From: Methylobacterium currus
GTDB taxonomy: Bacteria > Pseudomonadota > Alphaproteobacteria > Rhizobiales > Beijerinckiaceae
Assembly: GCF_003058325.1 (NCBI RefSeq)
Contig: NZ_CP028843.1
Location: 2,080,001-2,144,000 of the forward strand
Direction: 5' to 3'
DNA length: 64,000 bases
Shown here: positions 20,172 to 28,028 of the stretch, in pieces
Position numbering within the stretch: position 1 is the first letter of the stretch
Layout: every line of letters begins with the position of its first letter
Notes under the pieces: model-generated
What the model saw: the letters and a program-made list of their open reading frames with translations, nothing else
Databases searched by the model: none
What the model was told of the DNA's origin: nothing
Translations under genes and position numbers: made by a program

Positions 20172-20888
20172 CTACACCGACCGCGTGATCCCCCCATCCA
20201 CCCGCAGGTTCTGCCCGGTGATGTAGCCCGCCCCCACCGAGGCCAGGAAGGAAACCACCGCGGCGATCTCGTCCTCGCGGCCGTAGCGGCCCATGGGAAT
20301 CCGGTCGCGGATGCCCGGCTTCTCCGGCAGGCTGTCGACGAAGCCCGGCAGGATGTTGTTCATCCGGATGTTGTCGGGGGCGTAGCGGTCCGAGAAGAGC
20401 TTGGTGAAGGCGGCGAGCCCCGAGCGGAAGACCCCGGAGGTCGGGAAGGCCTGATCGGGCTCGAAGGCCGCGAAGGTCGAGATGTTGATGATCGTGCCGC
20501 CGCCCTGGCGCTGCATGATCGGCGTGACGAGGCGGGTCGGCCGCACCACGTTGAGGAAGTAGACCTCCATCCCGCGGGTCCAGTCCTCGTCGGTGAGGTC
20601 GAGGAGCGGACCCTTCGGGCCGTGGCCGGCGCTGTTGACGAGGACGTCGACCCGCCCCCACCGCGCCATCGTGCCCTCGACGAGGCGGGCAAGATCCTCG
20701 GTCGAGCGGTTCGAGCCCGTCACCCCGAGCCCGCCGAGGGACGCGGCCAGGGCCTCGCCCTTGCCCGAGGAGGACAGGATCGCGACCTGGAAGCCGTCCG
20801 CCGCCAGCTTGCGGGCGGCCGCGGCCCCCATGCCGCTGCCGCCCGCGGTGACGATGGCGACGCGCTCATCGCTGATCCCTTGGCTCAT
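20172..20888 (-). CDS. Short-chain dehydrogenase-like protein lacking the YxxxK pair
   Basis: 238-residue Rossmann-fold protein of the SDR superfamily, last gene of the xox cluster. NAD-binding TAGGSGMG (14-21), NSAGHG (85-90) and the serine of NISTFA (Ser137) are present. Where classical SDRs have Y-x3-K, the aligned residues are Ser151 and Arg155 in SGVFRSG. This matches a recalled divergent FabG-like subgroup that lacks the catalytic tetrad, so it may bind NAD(P) without ordinary dehydrogenase chemistry, or use another mechanism. C-terminal DGGITRSV is SDR-like. The start is at MSQGIS; upstream open frame is antisense to neighbouring sequence. Confidence 0.9.
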   Translation of the reverse strand: MSQGISDERVAIVTAGGSGMGAAAARKLAADGFQVAILSSSGKGEALAASLGGLGVTGSNRSTEDLARLVEGTMARWGRVDVLVNSAGHGPKGPLLDLTDEDWTRGMEVYFLNVVRPTRLVTPIMQRQGGGTIINISTFAAFEPDQAFPTSGVFRSGLAAFTKLFSDRYAPDNIRMNNILPGFVDSLPEKPGIRDRIPMGRYGREDEIAAVVSFLASVGAGYITGQNLRVDGGITRSV

Positions 20889-20940
20889 GATGTGTCTCCC
20901 GGTTCGGATGCCGTCTGCATGCCACGCCCTCGCTGGAGCG

Positions 20941-21474
20941 TCACGGCGCCGCGGGGCTCGCCCGCTCGAGGGGAAGACCGGCCTCGCCCCAGCCGTCGGT
21001 CCCGTCCGGATACCAGTGGACGCTCCGGTAGCCGAGGGCGAGGGCGCGCTTGGCGGCATTCCACGACATCCAGCAGTTCCGCTGGCAGAACAGCACCACG
21101 GGCTTGCCGGGGTTGCCCTCCGTCGCCGCCGCGAGGCCGCTCCGGAAATAATCTTCCGTCTGCGGCGCCAGCGCCCCGAAGCCGGTATTGGGCAGCCATT
21201 GGGCATGCGGGATGCTGTCGTGGGGCGCATCGCGCCAGATCGTACCGGGCGGCAGGGTGGTGGGCCGGGGTGGGCGCGGCAGCACGTCGATGAAGGCGGC
21301 GCCCCCCCGCCACAGCCGCTCGGCCTCCGGCGTGGTGACCGTCACGGCACCCCGCAGGGTGGCGGGCGTGGGGCTGCGATACTCCTCCTGGCGGTAGCCG
21401 TCGGGCTCGGGCGGCGCGCCCAGGGCGGCGGTCGCGGCCACAACCAGGATCGCGACCGCGAGCCCCCGCCTCAC
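20941..21474 (-). CDS. PQQ-dependent catabolism-associated Cys-motif protein (rhodanese-like)
   Basis: 177 residues from a GTG that overlaps the xoxJ stop (GTGA). Signal peptide to about residue 20, then a rhodanese-like fold with VLFCQRNCWMSWNAAKRAL. The family is recalled as the CXXCW-motif protein linked to PQQ-dependent alcohol oxidation; here the two Cys are separated by three residues (C-Q-R-N-C-W). Probable periplasmic redox or sulfur-handling partner of XoxF. Confidence 0.85.
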   Translation of the reverse strand: MRRGLAVAILVVAATAALGAPPEPDGYRQEEYRSPTPATLRGAVTVTTPEAERLWRGGAAFIDVLPRPPRPTTLPPGTIWRDAPHDSIPHAQWLPNTGFGALAPQTEDYFRSGLAAATEGNPGKPVVLFCQRNCWMSWNAAKRALALGYRSVHWYPDGTDGWGEAGLPLERASPAAP

Positions 21475-22385
21475 GGCTTCGGGTCCGTCGGCAGGAGCCG
21501 GTTCTCCTCCTCGTCGAGGAGCGGTACCGCGTAGTCGCGCAACACCGCCTCGATCTCGGCCCGGCGCTTGCGCAGGGCCGTGTTGAGGACCCGCTTCCAC
21601 TCGTTCTCGCCGTGCCGCACCCCCATGGCGATGCGGTAGGCGAGCGGAGGCCGGTCGGGCTCGCGCAGGAGCGGCACCACGTCGAGGCCGCCGGCCTGAT
21701 TGCCCGCCTCCTTTCCCGCCTGATTGCCCGCCTGCTTGCCGGACTCCTTGCCGGACTCCTTGGCGAGCCAGCCGGCGGCGGGCCCCCACAGCACGGCCGC
21801 GTCGAGCTTGCCCGAGGCCACGTCGGCGACGATCTCGGCCGAGACGGTCTGGTGCTTGCGCGCGGGATCGAACTGGTAGGGCGGATAGGGCTTCATCGTC
21901 GGCACGAGACCGACGGCGCCCATGCGCTCGACCGGGGGCGTGCCGACGATCACCCCGATCGCCTTGCCCTTGAGGCGCGGATCGTCGAGGCCCGACAGGC
22001 CGTCGAAGGTGCCGCGTCGCGACACCAGGACGTAGGCCGAGCGGTAATAGGGGTTGGTGTGCTGCACCAGCTCGCTGCCGAAGGCCGAGCCGATGATGAC
22101 GTCGCACAGGCCGGTGCCCAGGGTGTTGCGCACGAAGCCGGGCCCCTGCGTGAGCCAGTAATACCGCAGGGGCACCTTCAGCTCGTCGGCGAGGATCGCC
22201 GCGATGCGGTTCTCGAACCCGTCGCCCTGGCGCTCGGAGGCGGGCATGTTGCCGGGATCGGCGCAGACCCGCAGCACGTCGGGCGTGACGAGGTCCGGCA
22301 GGTTCTGCGCCCGCGCCGGACCCGCGAGGGCCAGCGCGAGGCCGGCCGCCGGGAGGTAAGCCCGGAGAAGACGGATCCGAGCCAT
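21471..22385 (-). CDS. xoxJ: XoxJ-type periplasmic binding protein of the lanthanide methanol dehydrogenase system
   Basis: 304 residues; signal peptide to about residue 26 (GPARAQ), then a class 3 solute-binding fold (LRVCADPGNMPASERQGDG, GLCDVIIG, GKAIGVIVGTPP). XoxJ proteins are essential for XoxF function and proposed to help its activation rather than import. Start overlaps the xoxG stop (TGATG). A six-unit, 12-bp tandem insertion adds a K/N-E/Q-S/A-G run at about residues 209-232. Confidence 0.9.
   Translation of the reverse strand: MARIRLLRAYLPAAGLALALAGPARAQNLPDLVTPDVLRVCADPGNMPASERQGDGFENRIAAILADELKVPLRYYWLTQGPGFVRNTLGTGLCDVIIGSAFGSELVQHTNPYYRSAYVLVSRRGTFDGLSGLDDPRLKGKAIGVIVGTPPVERMGAVGLVPTMKPYPPYQFDPARKHQTVSAEIVADVASGKLDAAVLWGPAAGWLAKESGKESGKQAGNQAGKEAGNQAGGLDVVPLLREPDRPPLAYRIAMGVRHGENEWKRVLNTALRKRRAEIEAVLRDYAVPLLDEEENRLLPTDPKP
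21690..21761 (-). repeat. Six-unit 12-bp tandem repeat in xoxJ
   Basis: Six consecutive 12-bp units, each coding a tetrapeptide of type [KN]-[EQ]-[SA]-G. Units one and two on the coding strand are identical; the others differ by a few bases. It lies in a loop of the binding-protein fold and is a likely length-variable site. Confidence 0.9.
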
Positions 22386-22996
22386 CAGCCGCCGAGGCAC
22401 TCCTTCTCCTGCTTGCGCGCTGCCTCCGGCTTGTCCTCCTTGTCGCCCGGCCGCACCCGGCCCATGGCGCCTGCGGCCCGCGCCTTCAGGTAGACGTAGA
22501 GGTCGTCCATGTAGCAGGTGACGTTCTTGTTCTCGCCGAAGGCCGGCATGACCTTCTGGGTCGAAGCGTTCACGTCCTGCTTGCCGCCGACGACGATGCC
22601 GACGAATTCCTCGTAGGAGAGATACTTCAGCGAGTCCTTGAGCGCCGGGGCGTAGGTCGAGCCCATGCCGTCCGGGCCGTGGCAGACGTGGCACTCGGCG
22701 TGATAGCGGCGGTAACCGGAATAGCTGTACCAATCGACCTTCTTGCCGTTCTCGGTGATGTGGAAGGTCGGGGCGCCGGCGGCGTCGAAGTACTTGCCGT
22801 CCTCCACCTTCACGGCGGCGTCCTTGGCGAGCAGCTTCTCGTCGGGCTCGGCGGTCTTGTCGTTGGAGTTGAGCTGATTGGCGAGGGCCGGATCGGCTTT
22901 CTTGGCATCCTCAGCATGTACGGCAACCATCCCGATGGCTGCTAGGGCGAGGCCGGCCACGAACGGCCGCAGGACAGCTTTGCTGAGGTCACGCAA
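22385..22996 (-). CDS. xoxG: XoxG, c-type cytochrome electron acceptor of XoxF
   Basis: Periplasmic cytochrome c that takes electrons from XoxF. The chosen TTG start at 22996 has AGGGAG about 9 bases upstream and gives a good signal peptide (cleavage near AVHAEDA); a longer form from an ATG at 23065 would be 226 residues and is possible. One heme site CHVCH follows GYRRYHAE; the axial Met is likely in QKVMPAFG. Extra Cys residues (NVTCYMDD and KECLGG) mark the methanol-metabolism cytochrome family. Encoded between xoxF and xoxJ. Confidence 0.9.
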   Translation of the reverse strand: MRDLSKAVLRPFVAGLALAAIGMVAVHAEDAKKADPALANQLNSNDKTAEPDEKLLAKDAAVKVEDGKYFDAAGAPTFHITENGKKVDWYSYSGYRRYHAECHVCHGPDGMGSTYAPALKDSLKYLSYEEFVGIVVGGKQDVNASTQKVMPAFGENKNVTCYMDDLYVYLKARAAGAMGRVRPGDKEDKPEAARKQEKECLGG

Positions 22997-23079
22997 CGGA
23001 CGTTTCTCCCTGACAACTTTGGGTGGCTGCCGCAGGTACCGCGGCGCCACCGTCGTCAACGTCATCTAATCATGAGAGA

Positions 23080-23103
23080 GCCGGCGCGGAAACCCGCGCC
23101 GGC
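23080..23103 (-). promoter_or_regulatory. Stem-loop between xoxF and xoxG
   Basis: A perfect 10-bp stem (GCCGGCGCGG and complement) with a 4-base loop lies 60 bases after the xoxF stop. There is no U-run, so it is more likely an mRNA-stabilising or attenuating hairpin that lets xoxF be expressed above xoxG and xoxJ than a full terminator. Confidence 0.5.
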
Positions 23104-23162
23104 CCGGACTTAGGTCTGAGATGCTTTGGTCTCAGCCCGCTTCCCCACCGGCCGTCGGCCGG

Positions 23163-24965
23163 TCAGTTCGGCAGGGTGAAGACGGTCAGCTGGCCGCCGA
23201 GGTTGGTGTAGCTCGACAGGGCGGCGTAGCCGCCGACCGCGCCGAGGCCGGCATTCGGGTCGGTGAGACCGGCCGCGAGGCCGATGCCCGCCCAGCCGCC
23301 GACGCCCGACAGGACGGCGACCTGCTGCTTGCCCTTGTGCTGGAAGGTCATCACGTTGCCGATGATGCCCGACGGGGTCTTGAACTTGTACAGTTCCTTG
23401 CCCGACTTGGCGTCGACGGCCTTCAGGTAGCCCTCCAGCGTGCCGTAGAACACCACGTCGCCGGCGGTGGCGAGAGCGCCCGACCACACCGAGAACTGCT
23501 CCGGCACCGACCACTTGATCTTGCCGGCCACGTTGTCCCAGGCGATGAAGTTGCCCATGCCGCCGTGGCTGTTGGGCGCCGGGTACATCGACAGGGTCGC
23601 ACCGACATAGGGCTGGCCCGGGGTGTAGCTCACCCGGAACGGCTCATAGTCCATGCAGACGTGGTTGGTCGGCACGTAGAACAGGTTGGTCTTGGGCGAG
23701 TAGGCCGCCGGCTGCTGGTCCTTGGAGCCGAGCGCCGCCGGGCAGATGCCCTTCGAGTTGGTGTCCTCGCCGTTCTGGTCGGTCGAGTACTTGGCGACGA
23801 CGAGCGGACGGCCGTAGGTCTTCGAGGACTTGTCCTGGTCGACCTTGGTGGCCCAGTTCACCGCCGGATCGTACTTCTCGGCGACGAGCAGCTCGCCGGT
23901 GGCGCGGTCGAGGGTGTAGCCGAAGCCGTTGCGGTCGAAGTGGGTCAGGAGCGGACGCTCCTTGTCGCCGACCTTCTGATCCGTGAGGATCATCTCGTTG
24001 ATACCGTCATAGTCCCACTCGTCGTGGGGGGTCATCTGGTAGACCCACTTCGCCATGCCGGTATCGGCATCACGGGCGAAGATCGTCATCGACCACTTGT
24101 TGTCGCCCGGGCGCTGCTTCGGGTTCCAGGTCGAGGGGTTGCCGGTGCCGTAATAGACCAGGTTCAGCTTCGGATCGTAGGAGTACCAGCCCCAGGTCGA
24201 GGCGCCGCCGGTCTTCCACTGGTCGCCTTCCCAGGTCTTGATCGACGAATCCTTGCCGACCGGCTTGCCGAGCTCGGTGGTCTTCTCGGGATCGATCTTC
24301 ATCTCGGCGTCAGGGCCGACATTGTAGGCGCGCCAGGCCTGCTTGCCGGTCTTGAGGTCGTAGGCGGTGATGTGGCCGCGGATGCCGTACTCGGCGCCCG
24401 AGATGCCGACGATCAGCTTGTCCTTCACCGGCATCACGGTGGCGGTGTTGGTCTCGCCGATCTTCGGATCGCCGTTCTGGACCGACCAGTTCACCTTGCC
24501 GGTCTTCGCATCGAGCGAGACGATGGTGGTGTCGGCCTGGTGCAGGAAGACCGCGCCGTCGGCATAGGCCAGGCCACGGTTCACCGTGTCGCAGCACATC
24601 ACCGGGATGACGTTGGGATCCTGCTTCGGCTCGTACTTCCAGAGGATCTTGCCCTCCTGGTTGAGGTCGAGCGCGTAGACGATGTTCGGGAACGGCGTGT
24701 GGACGTACATCACGTCGCCGACGACCAGCGGCGAGCCCTCGTGGCCGCGCAGCACGCCGGTCGAGAACGTCCAGGCTACCTGCAGCTTGTTGACGTTGCC
24801 GGTGTTGATCTGGTCGAGCTTGGAATAGCGCGTGTTGGCGTAGTCGAGCGTCTGCAGGACCTGCTCGGCCGGGTTGGCCGTGCGCTTCAGCACGTCTTCG
24901 TTGGCCAGCGCCGGGACGGCACCGAGGATGCCCGCGCTCACCGCAAGGAGATGGACCGCTCTCAT
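23163..24965 (-). CDS. xoxF: Lanthanide-dependent PQQ methanol dehydrogenase XoxF
   Basis: Periplasmic quinoprotein oxidising methanol (and formaldehyde) with PQQ and a lanthanide ion. 600 residues, eight-bladed propeller; signal peptide to about 21 (PALANED). Diagnostic residues: vicinal disulfide Cys124-Cys125 in VMCCDT, metal ligands Glu192 (GAEYG) and Asn276 (TGNPS), catalytic Asp318 and the XoxF-specific lanthanide ligand Asp320 in EWDYDGIN (MxaF has Ala there). Trp-docking repeats are present throughout. GGAGGA precedes the ATG; an upstream open frame is ignored. First gene of the leftward xoxF-G-J cluster. Confidence 0.97.
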   Translation of the reverse strand: MRAVHLLAVSAGILGAVPALANEDVLKRTANPAEQVLQTLDYANTRYSKLDQINTGNVNKLQVAWTFSTGVLRGHEGSPLVVGDVMYVHTPFPNIVYALDLNQEGKILWKYEPKQDPNVIPVMCCDTVNRGLAYADGAVFLHQADTTIVSLDAKTGKVNWSVQNGDPKIGETNTATVMPVKDKLIVGISGAEYGIRGHITAYDLKTGKQAWRAYNVGPDAEMKIDPEKTTELGKPVGKDSSIKTWEGDQWKTGGASTWGWYSYDPKLNLVYYGTGNPSTWNPKQRPGDNKWSMTIFARDADTGMAKWVYQMTPHDEWDYDGINEMILTDQKVGDKERPLLTHFDRNGFGYTLDRATGELLVAEKYDPAVNWATKVDQDKSSKTYGRPLVVAKYSTDQNGEDTNSKGICPAALGSKDQQPAAYSPKTNLFYVPTNHVCMDYEPFRVSYTPGQPYVGATLSMYPAPNSHGGMGNFIAWDNVAGKIKWSVPEQFSVWSGALATAGDVVFYGTLEGYLKAVDAKSGKELYKFKTPSGIIGNVMTFQHKGKQQVAVLSGVGGWAGIGLAAGLTDPNAGLGAVGGYAALSSYTNLGGQLTVFTLPN

Positions 24966-25392
24966 GGATTCCTCCGACAGGTGCATTCCGCTGCGCGCCC
25001 CAAGACGGGACGCATCAAGCCGTTCCTGTTGTTTGCGTTTTGGGGATGTCGTTGGCCTCGGCAGCGTGTCACAACCGGCCGCCAGCAGGGCTGGCGCGCG
25101 TGGGGCCCGGGCAGGCCTTGCCGTGTCTGCGAACCGAACACCGCCTTCCCCTGGCGGCACCGTTGAAACCGAAGCTTGAAGGAACTCTAAGAGAAATTGG
25201 GACGCCGTCAACATACCTGCCTGCGGCAGGGCGCCCCTGGCCCGCCCCCAAATCCATAACTAAGGTATACACCGCCTTGAATGCTGCTCTGCAGCATCGG
25301 TATTGTGCCCTGCAATATCAATCGGTTGTGATCGATCTTGTTGGTCGACGAACGAGATAGCCTTGCCGGGCGACCTAACCGTAAGTCGTCGA
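24966..25392 (-). promoter_or_regulatory. xoxF upstream region (promoter and leader)
   Basis: 427 bp without a credible gene, upstream of xoxF on its strand. The part at about 25245-25345 is clearly AT-richer and includes TTGATA followed 17 bases later by GATGCT, a possible sigma-70 promoter; the long leader to the ATG may hold control elements. No lanthanide-responsive site can be named from sequence alone. Confidence 0.4.
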
Positions 25393-26322
25393 CTATTCCC
25401 ATTCCAATTCCTGGTAGGCGGTGGTGGCGTTGCGGGCGTTGAAGTCGTCGAACAGGGCCCACTCCCCCGCCTCGCCCTGCGCGGCCCGGCCCGCCTCGCC
25501 GATCGGCGTGCCGTCCCGCACCATCGCCCGCACCTGCGCCTCGAGGCCCGCGAGATAGCGGTCGATCGGTCCCGCTGCGGCCGGCCAGGGGACGGCGGCG
25601 GGGCCGTGGCCCGGCACCACCCGGGCGGCGGGCCGCGCCCGCAGGGCGCGCAGGGTCGCGATCCAGCCGGCGAGCCGCCCGTCGAGGGCCGGCACGTGGC
25701 CGACGAAGAGCAGGTCGCCGAGGAACCAGGTGTCGGTGGCCGCGTCCCGCACGGTCAGGTCGCTGTTGGTGTGGGCGGTCGGCCAGGCTTCGAGGTGCAG
25801 AACCCGGCCGCCGAGGTCGAGGTCGAGCCGCGTCGAGACCAGCAGGGTCGGCGGCACGATCCGGGTGCCGGCAAAGCCGGGGCCGACGAGGTCGGCATTG
25901 GCCCGCAGGTAGCCTTCCGCCCGCGCGGCCAGAGCCTCCGGCAGGGCGTGGTGGCCGACGAAGGTCGTGCCCGCCTCCGCGAAGGCGGCGTTGCCGAGCA
26001 CGTGGTCAGGATGGACGTGGGTGTTGATCACGTAGCGCACCGGCAGGGCGGTGCGCTGCCGGAGCGCCGCGCGCAGGCGCTGCCCCGCCCTCAGGCTGCC
26101 GCCGGTATCGATCACCGCCACCGCCTCGCGCCCGATCACGAAGCCGACATTGGCGATGGCGCCGTCATTGTCCCGTCCGGCCAGCGCGTAGGGCGCAGCG
26201 TAGACGAAGATTCCGGGCGCGACCTCCTGCACGGGCAAGGGCGGGGCAGCCCGATCGTCCTCGGCCCGGGCCGGCGTCCCGAGGAGCGCGAGGACGAGGA
26301 GGAGAGCGGCGGCGGCTCTCAC
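25393..26322 (-). CDS. Quinoprotein relay system zinc metallohydrolase
   Basis: 309 residues from a GTG overlapping the tsaA-like stop (GTGA). Signal peptide to about 20 (PARAED), then a metallo-beta-lactamase fold with the zinc motif NTHVHPDHVLGN (His102, His104, Asp106, His107), later His in WPTAHTNSD, FLGDLLF and PGHGPA. It fits the SoxH-related group recalled as quinoprotein relay system zinc metallohydrolase, which co-occurs with the SoxYZ-like carrier and PQQ alcohol dehydrogenases; substrate unknown. Confidence 0.88.
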   Translation of the reverse strand: MRAAAALLLVLALLGTPARAEDDRAAPPLPVQEVAPGIFVYAAPYALAGRDNDGAIANVGFVIGREAVAVIDTGGSLRAGQRLRAALRQRTALPVRYVINTHVHPDHVLGNAAFAEAGTTFVGHHALPEALAARAEGYLRANADLVGPGFAGTRIVPPTLLVSTRLDLDLGGRVLHLEAWPTAHTNSDLTVRDAATDTWFLGDLLFVGHVPALDGRLAGWIATLRALRARPAARVVPGHGPAAVPWPAAAGPIDRYLAGLEAQVRAMVRDGTPIGEAGRAAQGEAGEWALFDDFNARNATTAYQELEWE

Positions 26323-26816
26323 GTTCCGCCGGTCTCCGCATCCCCGGCCTGCGGCGGTGCCAGGGGCGTGAACAGGGTGCGGTCGGGCTTGATGTCGAGG
26401 AGCGGCGTGCCGTCGAGGCAATCGAGGCCCCGCACGTGCACGACGCCATCCTCGACCCCGATCAGATGGACGATGCTGGTGCCGATCGGGTTCGGCCGCA
26501 CCGGCGAGCGCAGCGAGAACGTGCCTCGCGTGGTGCCGTCATTGGCCGGGCTCTGGCGCACCAGGTCGCGGCGCGAGCGGTCGAGCCAGTAGAGCACCTC
26601 CAGGCGCGCGTAGAGCGCGACGCCGTCGAGGGCCTCGCGCCAGGGAGGAAACACCTCGATCCGGCAGGCCGGCCCGTCGGGCCGGCCCTGGCGCGGGCAG
26701 AAGAGGCGGTCGGTCCAGGGGGGGCGGATGCGGCCGATGAAGACGAGGCCGGCATCGTCGGGCGCGGGCGGCGCCACCGCGACCTCGCCGGGCCGGATCT
26801 CGTTCAGGCGCACCAT
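26319..26816 (-). CDS. TsaA/TrmO-like protein
   Basis: 165 residues with the TsaA (VirR/TrmO) domain: GLVFIGRIRPPWTDR, RIEVFPPWREALDGV, LYWLDRSRRDLV, TFSLRSPVRPNPIG and LDGTPLLDIKP. E. coli TrmO N6-methylates t6A37 of tRNA-Thr using S-adenosylmethionine; this copy lacks the extra C-terminal domain, so it may be a related SAM-binding methyltransferase. Start chosen at MVRLNEIRPGEV. Coupled to the metallohydrolase gene by a four-base overlap. Confidence 0.85.
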   Translation of the reverse strand: MVRLNEIRPGEVAVAPPAPDDAGLVFIGRIRPPWTDRLFCPRQGRPDGPACRIEVFPPWREALDGVALYARLEVLYWLDRSRRDLVRQSPANDGTTRGTFSLRSPVRPNPIGTSIVHLIGVEDGVVHVRGLDCLDGTPLLDIKPDRTLFTPLAPPQAGDAETGGT

Positions 26817-27017
26817 CGGGCGTCGTCTCCCCGGGGAGCGGGCTCTCCCTCGTGCAGGTCGGGCGCTGACGGAGATGTTCAGACTGCGCCGGCCCGACCT
26901 GCCGCCGGCCCGACCCGCGGGGGCAGTCGTCGGGCCTAGCGGCAAGACCCTAGAGCAGCGCCCGCGCGCCTGGCAATCTCCCGGCCGATCAAGCCGTTGG
27001 ATCGGCGCGCCAGTGCC

Positions 27018-28019
27018 TCAATAGGTCGCGAAGATCTCCCGCAGGGCCGCCGGGTCGCGGGTCACCGTGAGGGCCAGCGCCAGCAGGATGCGGGCCTTCT
27101 GCGGGGTCAGGTTGTCGGCGCTGAGGATGCCGAGATCGGCGAGCCGCTTCGTCTCCGGCACCACGCCGCTGCCGGCCCGGGTCGATTGCACCACGGCGAT
27201 GCCGGAGGCCACGGCGGCGCCGAGGGCCTCGGCCTCCGCCGGCGGGGTCATGCCGGGGGCGAGCCCGGCCGAGACGATGCCCTGCGCGCCCGCCGCCGCG
27301 AAGGCCCGCACCGCCGTGCCGTCGGCATCGGCGTAGGAATAGGAGATGTCGACCCGCGGCAGGGCGTCGAGACCGCGGATGTCGAACGGCGTGCCGGGGG
27401 CGTGGCGCCGCTCGCTCCGGCGGTAATAGCGCAGATGCGGCCCGTCGACCTGGCCGAGCACGCCGAAATCCGGCGTCCGGAAGGTCTGGAGCCGGGCCAC
27501 CGAGGTCTTGGTCACCTCGCGGGCGGCCTGGATCTCGTCGTTGAGCACCACCAGCACGCCGCGTCCCCGCGAGGCCGGCGCCGCCGCCGTCCGCAGGGCG
27601 GCGACGAGGTTGAGGTCGGCATCGCTCGACAGGGCGCTGATCGGCCGCTGCGAGCCCACCAGCACCACCGGCACGTCGACGGTGAGCGTGAGGCCGAGCG
27701 CGTAGGCGGTCTCCTCCAGGGTGGCGGTGCCGTGCCCGATCACGATGCCGGCGAGGTCCGGATGCTCCGCCGCCAGGCGCTCGCAGAGCAGGACCAGGGC
27801 CTTCCAGTCGGAGAAGCCGATGCCCGGGCTCGTCACCGCCCGGTAGCGCACTGGCACCACCTCGGCGACGGTGGCGGCCTCCGGCACCCGCGCCAGGATC
27901 TCCTCCGCCTCCAGGCGCTCGCCGGTGGCGGTGTAGTCGAGGATGTCGAGACGGTCGCGGCCCACCGACGAGAGGGTGCCGCCGGTGCCGATGAAGGCGA
28001 CCTTGGGGAGTGCGGTCAT
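27018..28019 (-). CDS. L-asparaginase-like amidohydrolase with altered catalytic Asp
   Basis: 333 residues, no signal peptide. The asparaginase I/II fold is clear: FIGTGGTLSS with nucleophile Thr12 (or Thr15 by offset), GHGTATLEETAY, GSQRPISALSSDADLNL, VLNDEIQAAREVTKT with the conserved Lys. The second catalytic motif normally reads HGTDT; here it is HGTAT, with Ala99 replacing the Asp that binds the substrate amino acid. That suggests a different substrate or weak asparaginase activity. Stands alone; stop is 10 bp after the neighbouring hydrolase start region. Confidence 0.87.
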   Translation of the reverse strand: MTALPKVAFIGTGGTLSSVGRDRLDILDYTATGERLEAEEILARVPEAATVAEVVPVRYRAVTSPGIGFSDWKALVLLCERLAAEHPDLAGIVIGHGTATLEETAYALGLTLTVDVPVVLVGSQRPISALSSDADLNLVAALRTAAAPASRGRGVLVVLNDEIQAAREVTKTSVARLQTFRTPDFGVLGQVDGPHLRYYRRSERRHAPGTPFDIRGLDALPRVDISYSYADADGTAVRAFAAAGAQGIVSAGLAPGMTPPAEAEALGAAVASGIAVVQSTRAGSGVVPETKRLADLGILSADNLTPQKARILLALALTVTRDPAALREIFATY

Positions 28020-28028
28020 GCTGCTGGA

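Noticed and set aside
23121..25166. 681-codon plus-strand open frame opposite xoxF
   Set aside because: It is the antisense shadow of xoxF, whose sequence is fully conserved; the plus-strand frame has no domain and no ribosome site.
25245..25345. AT-richer segment upstream of xoxF as a riboswitch
   Set aside because: No conserved aptamer-like helices could be recognised; only a possible promoter is suggested.
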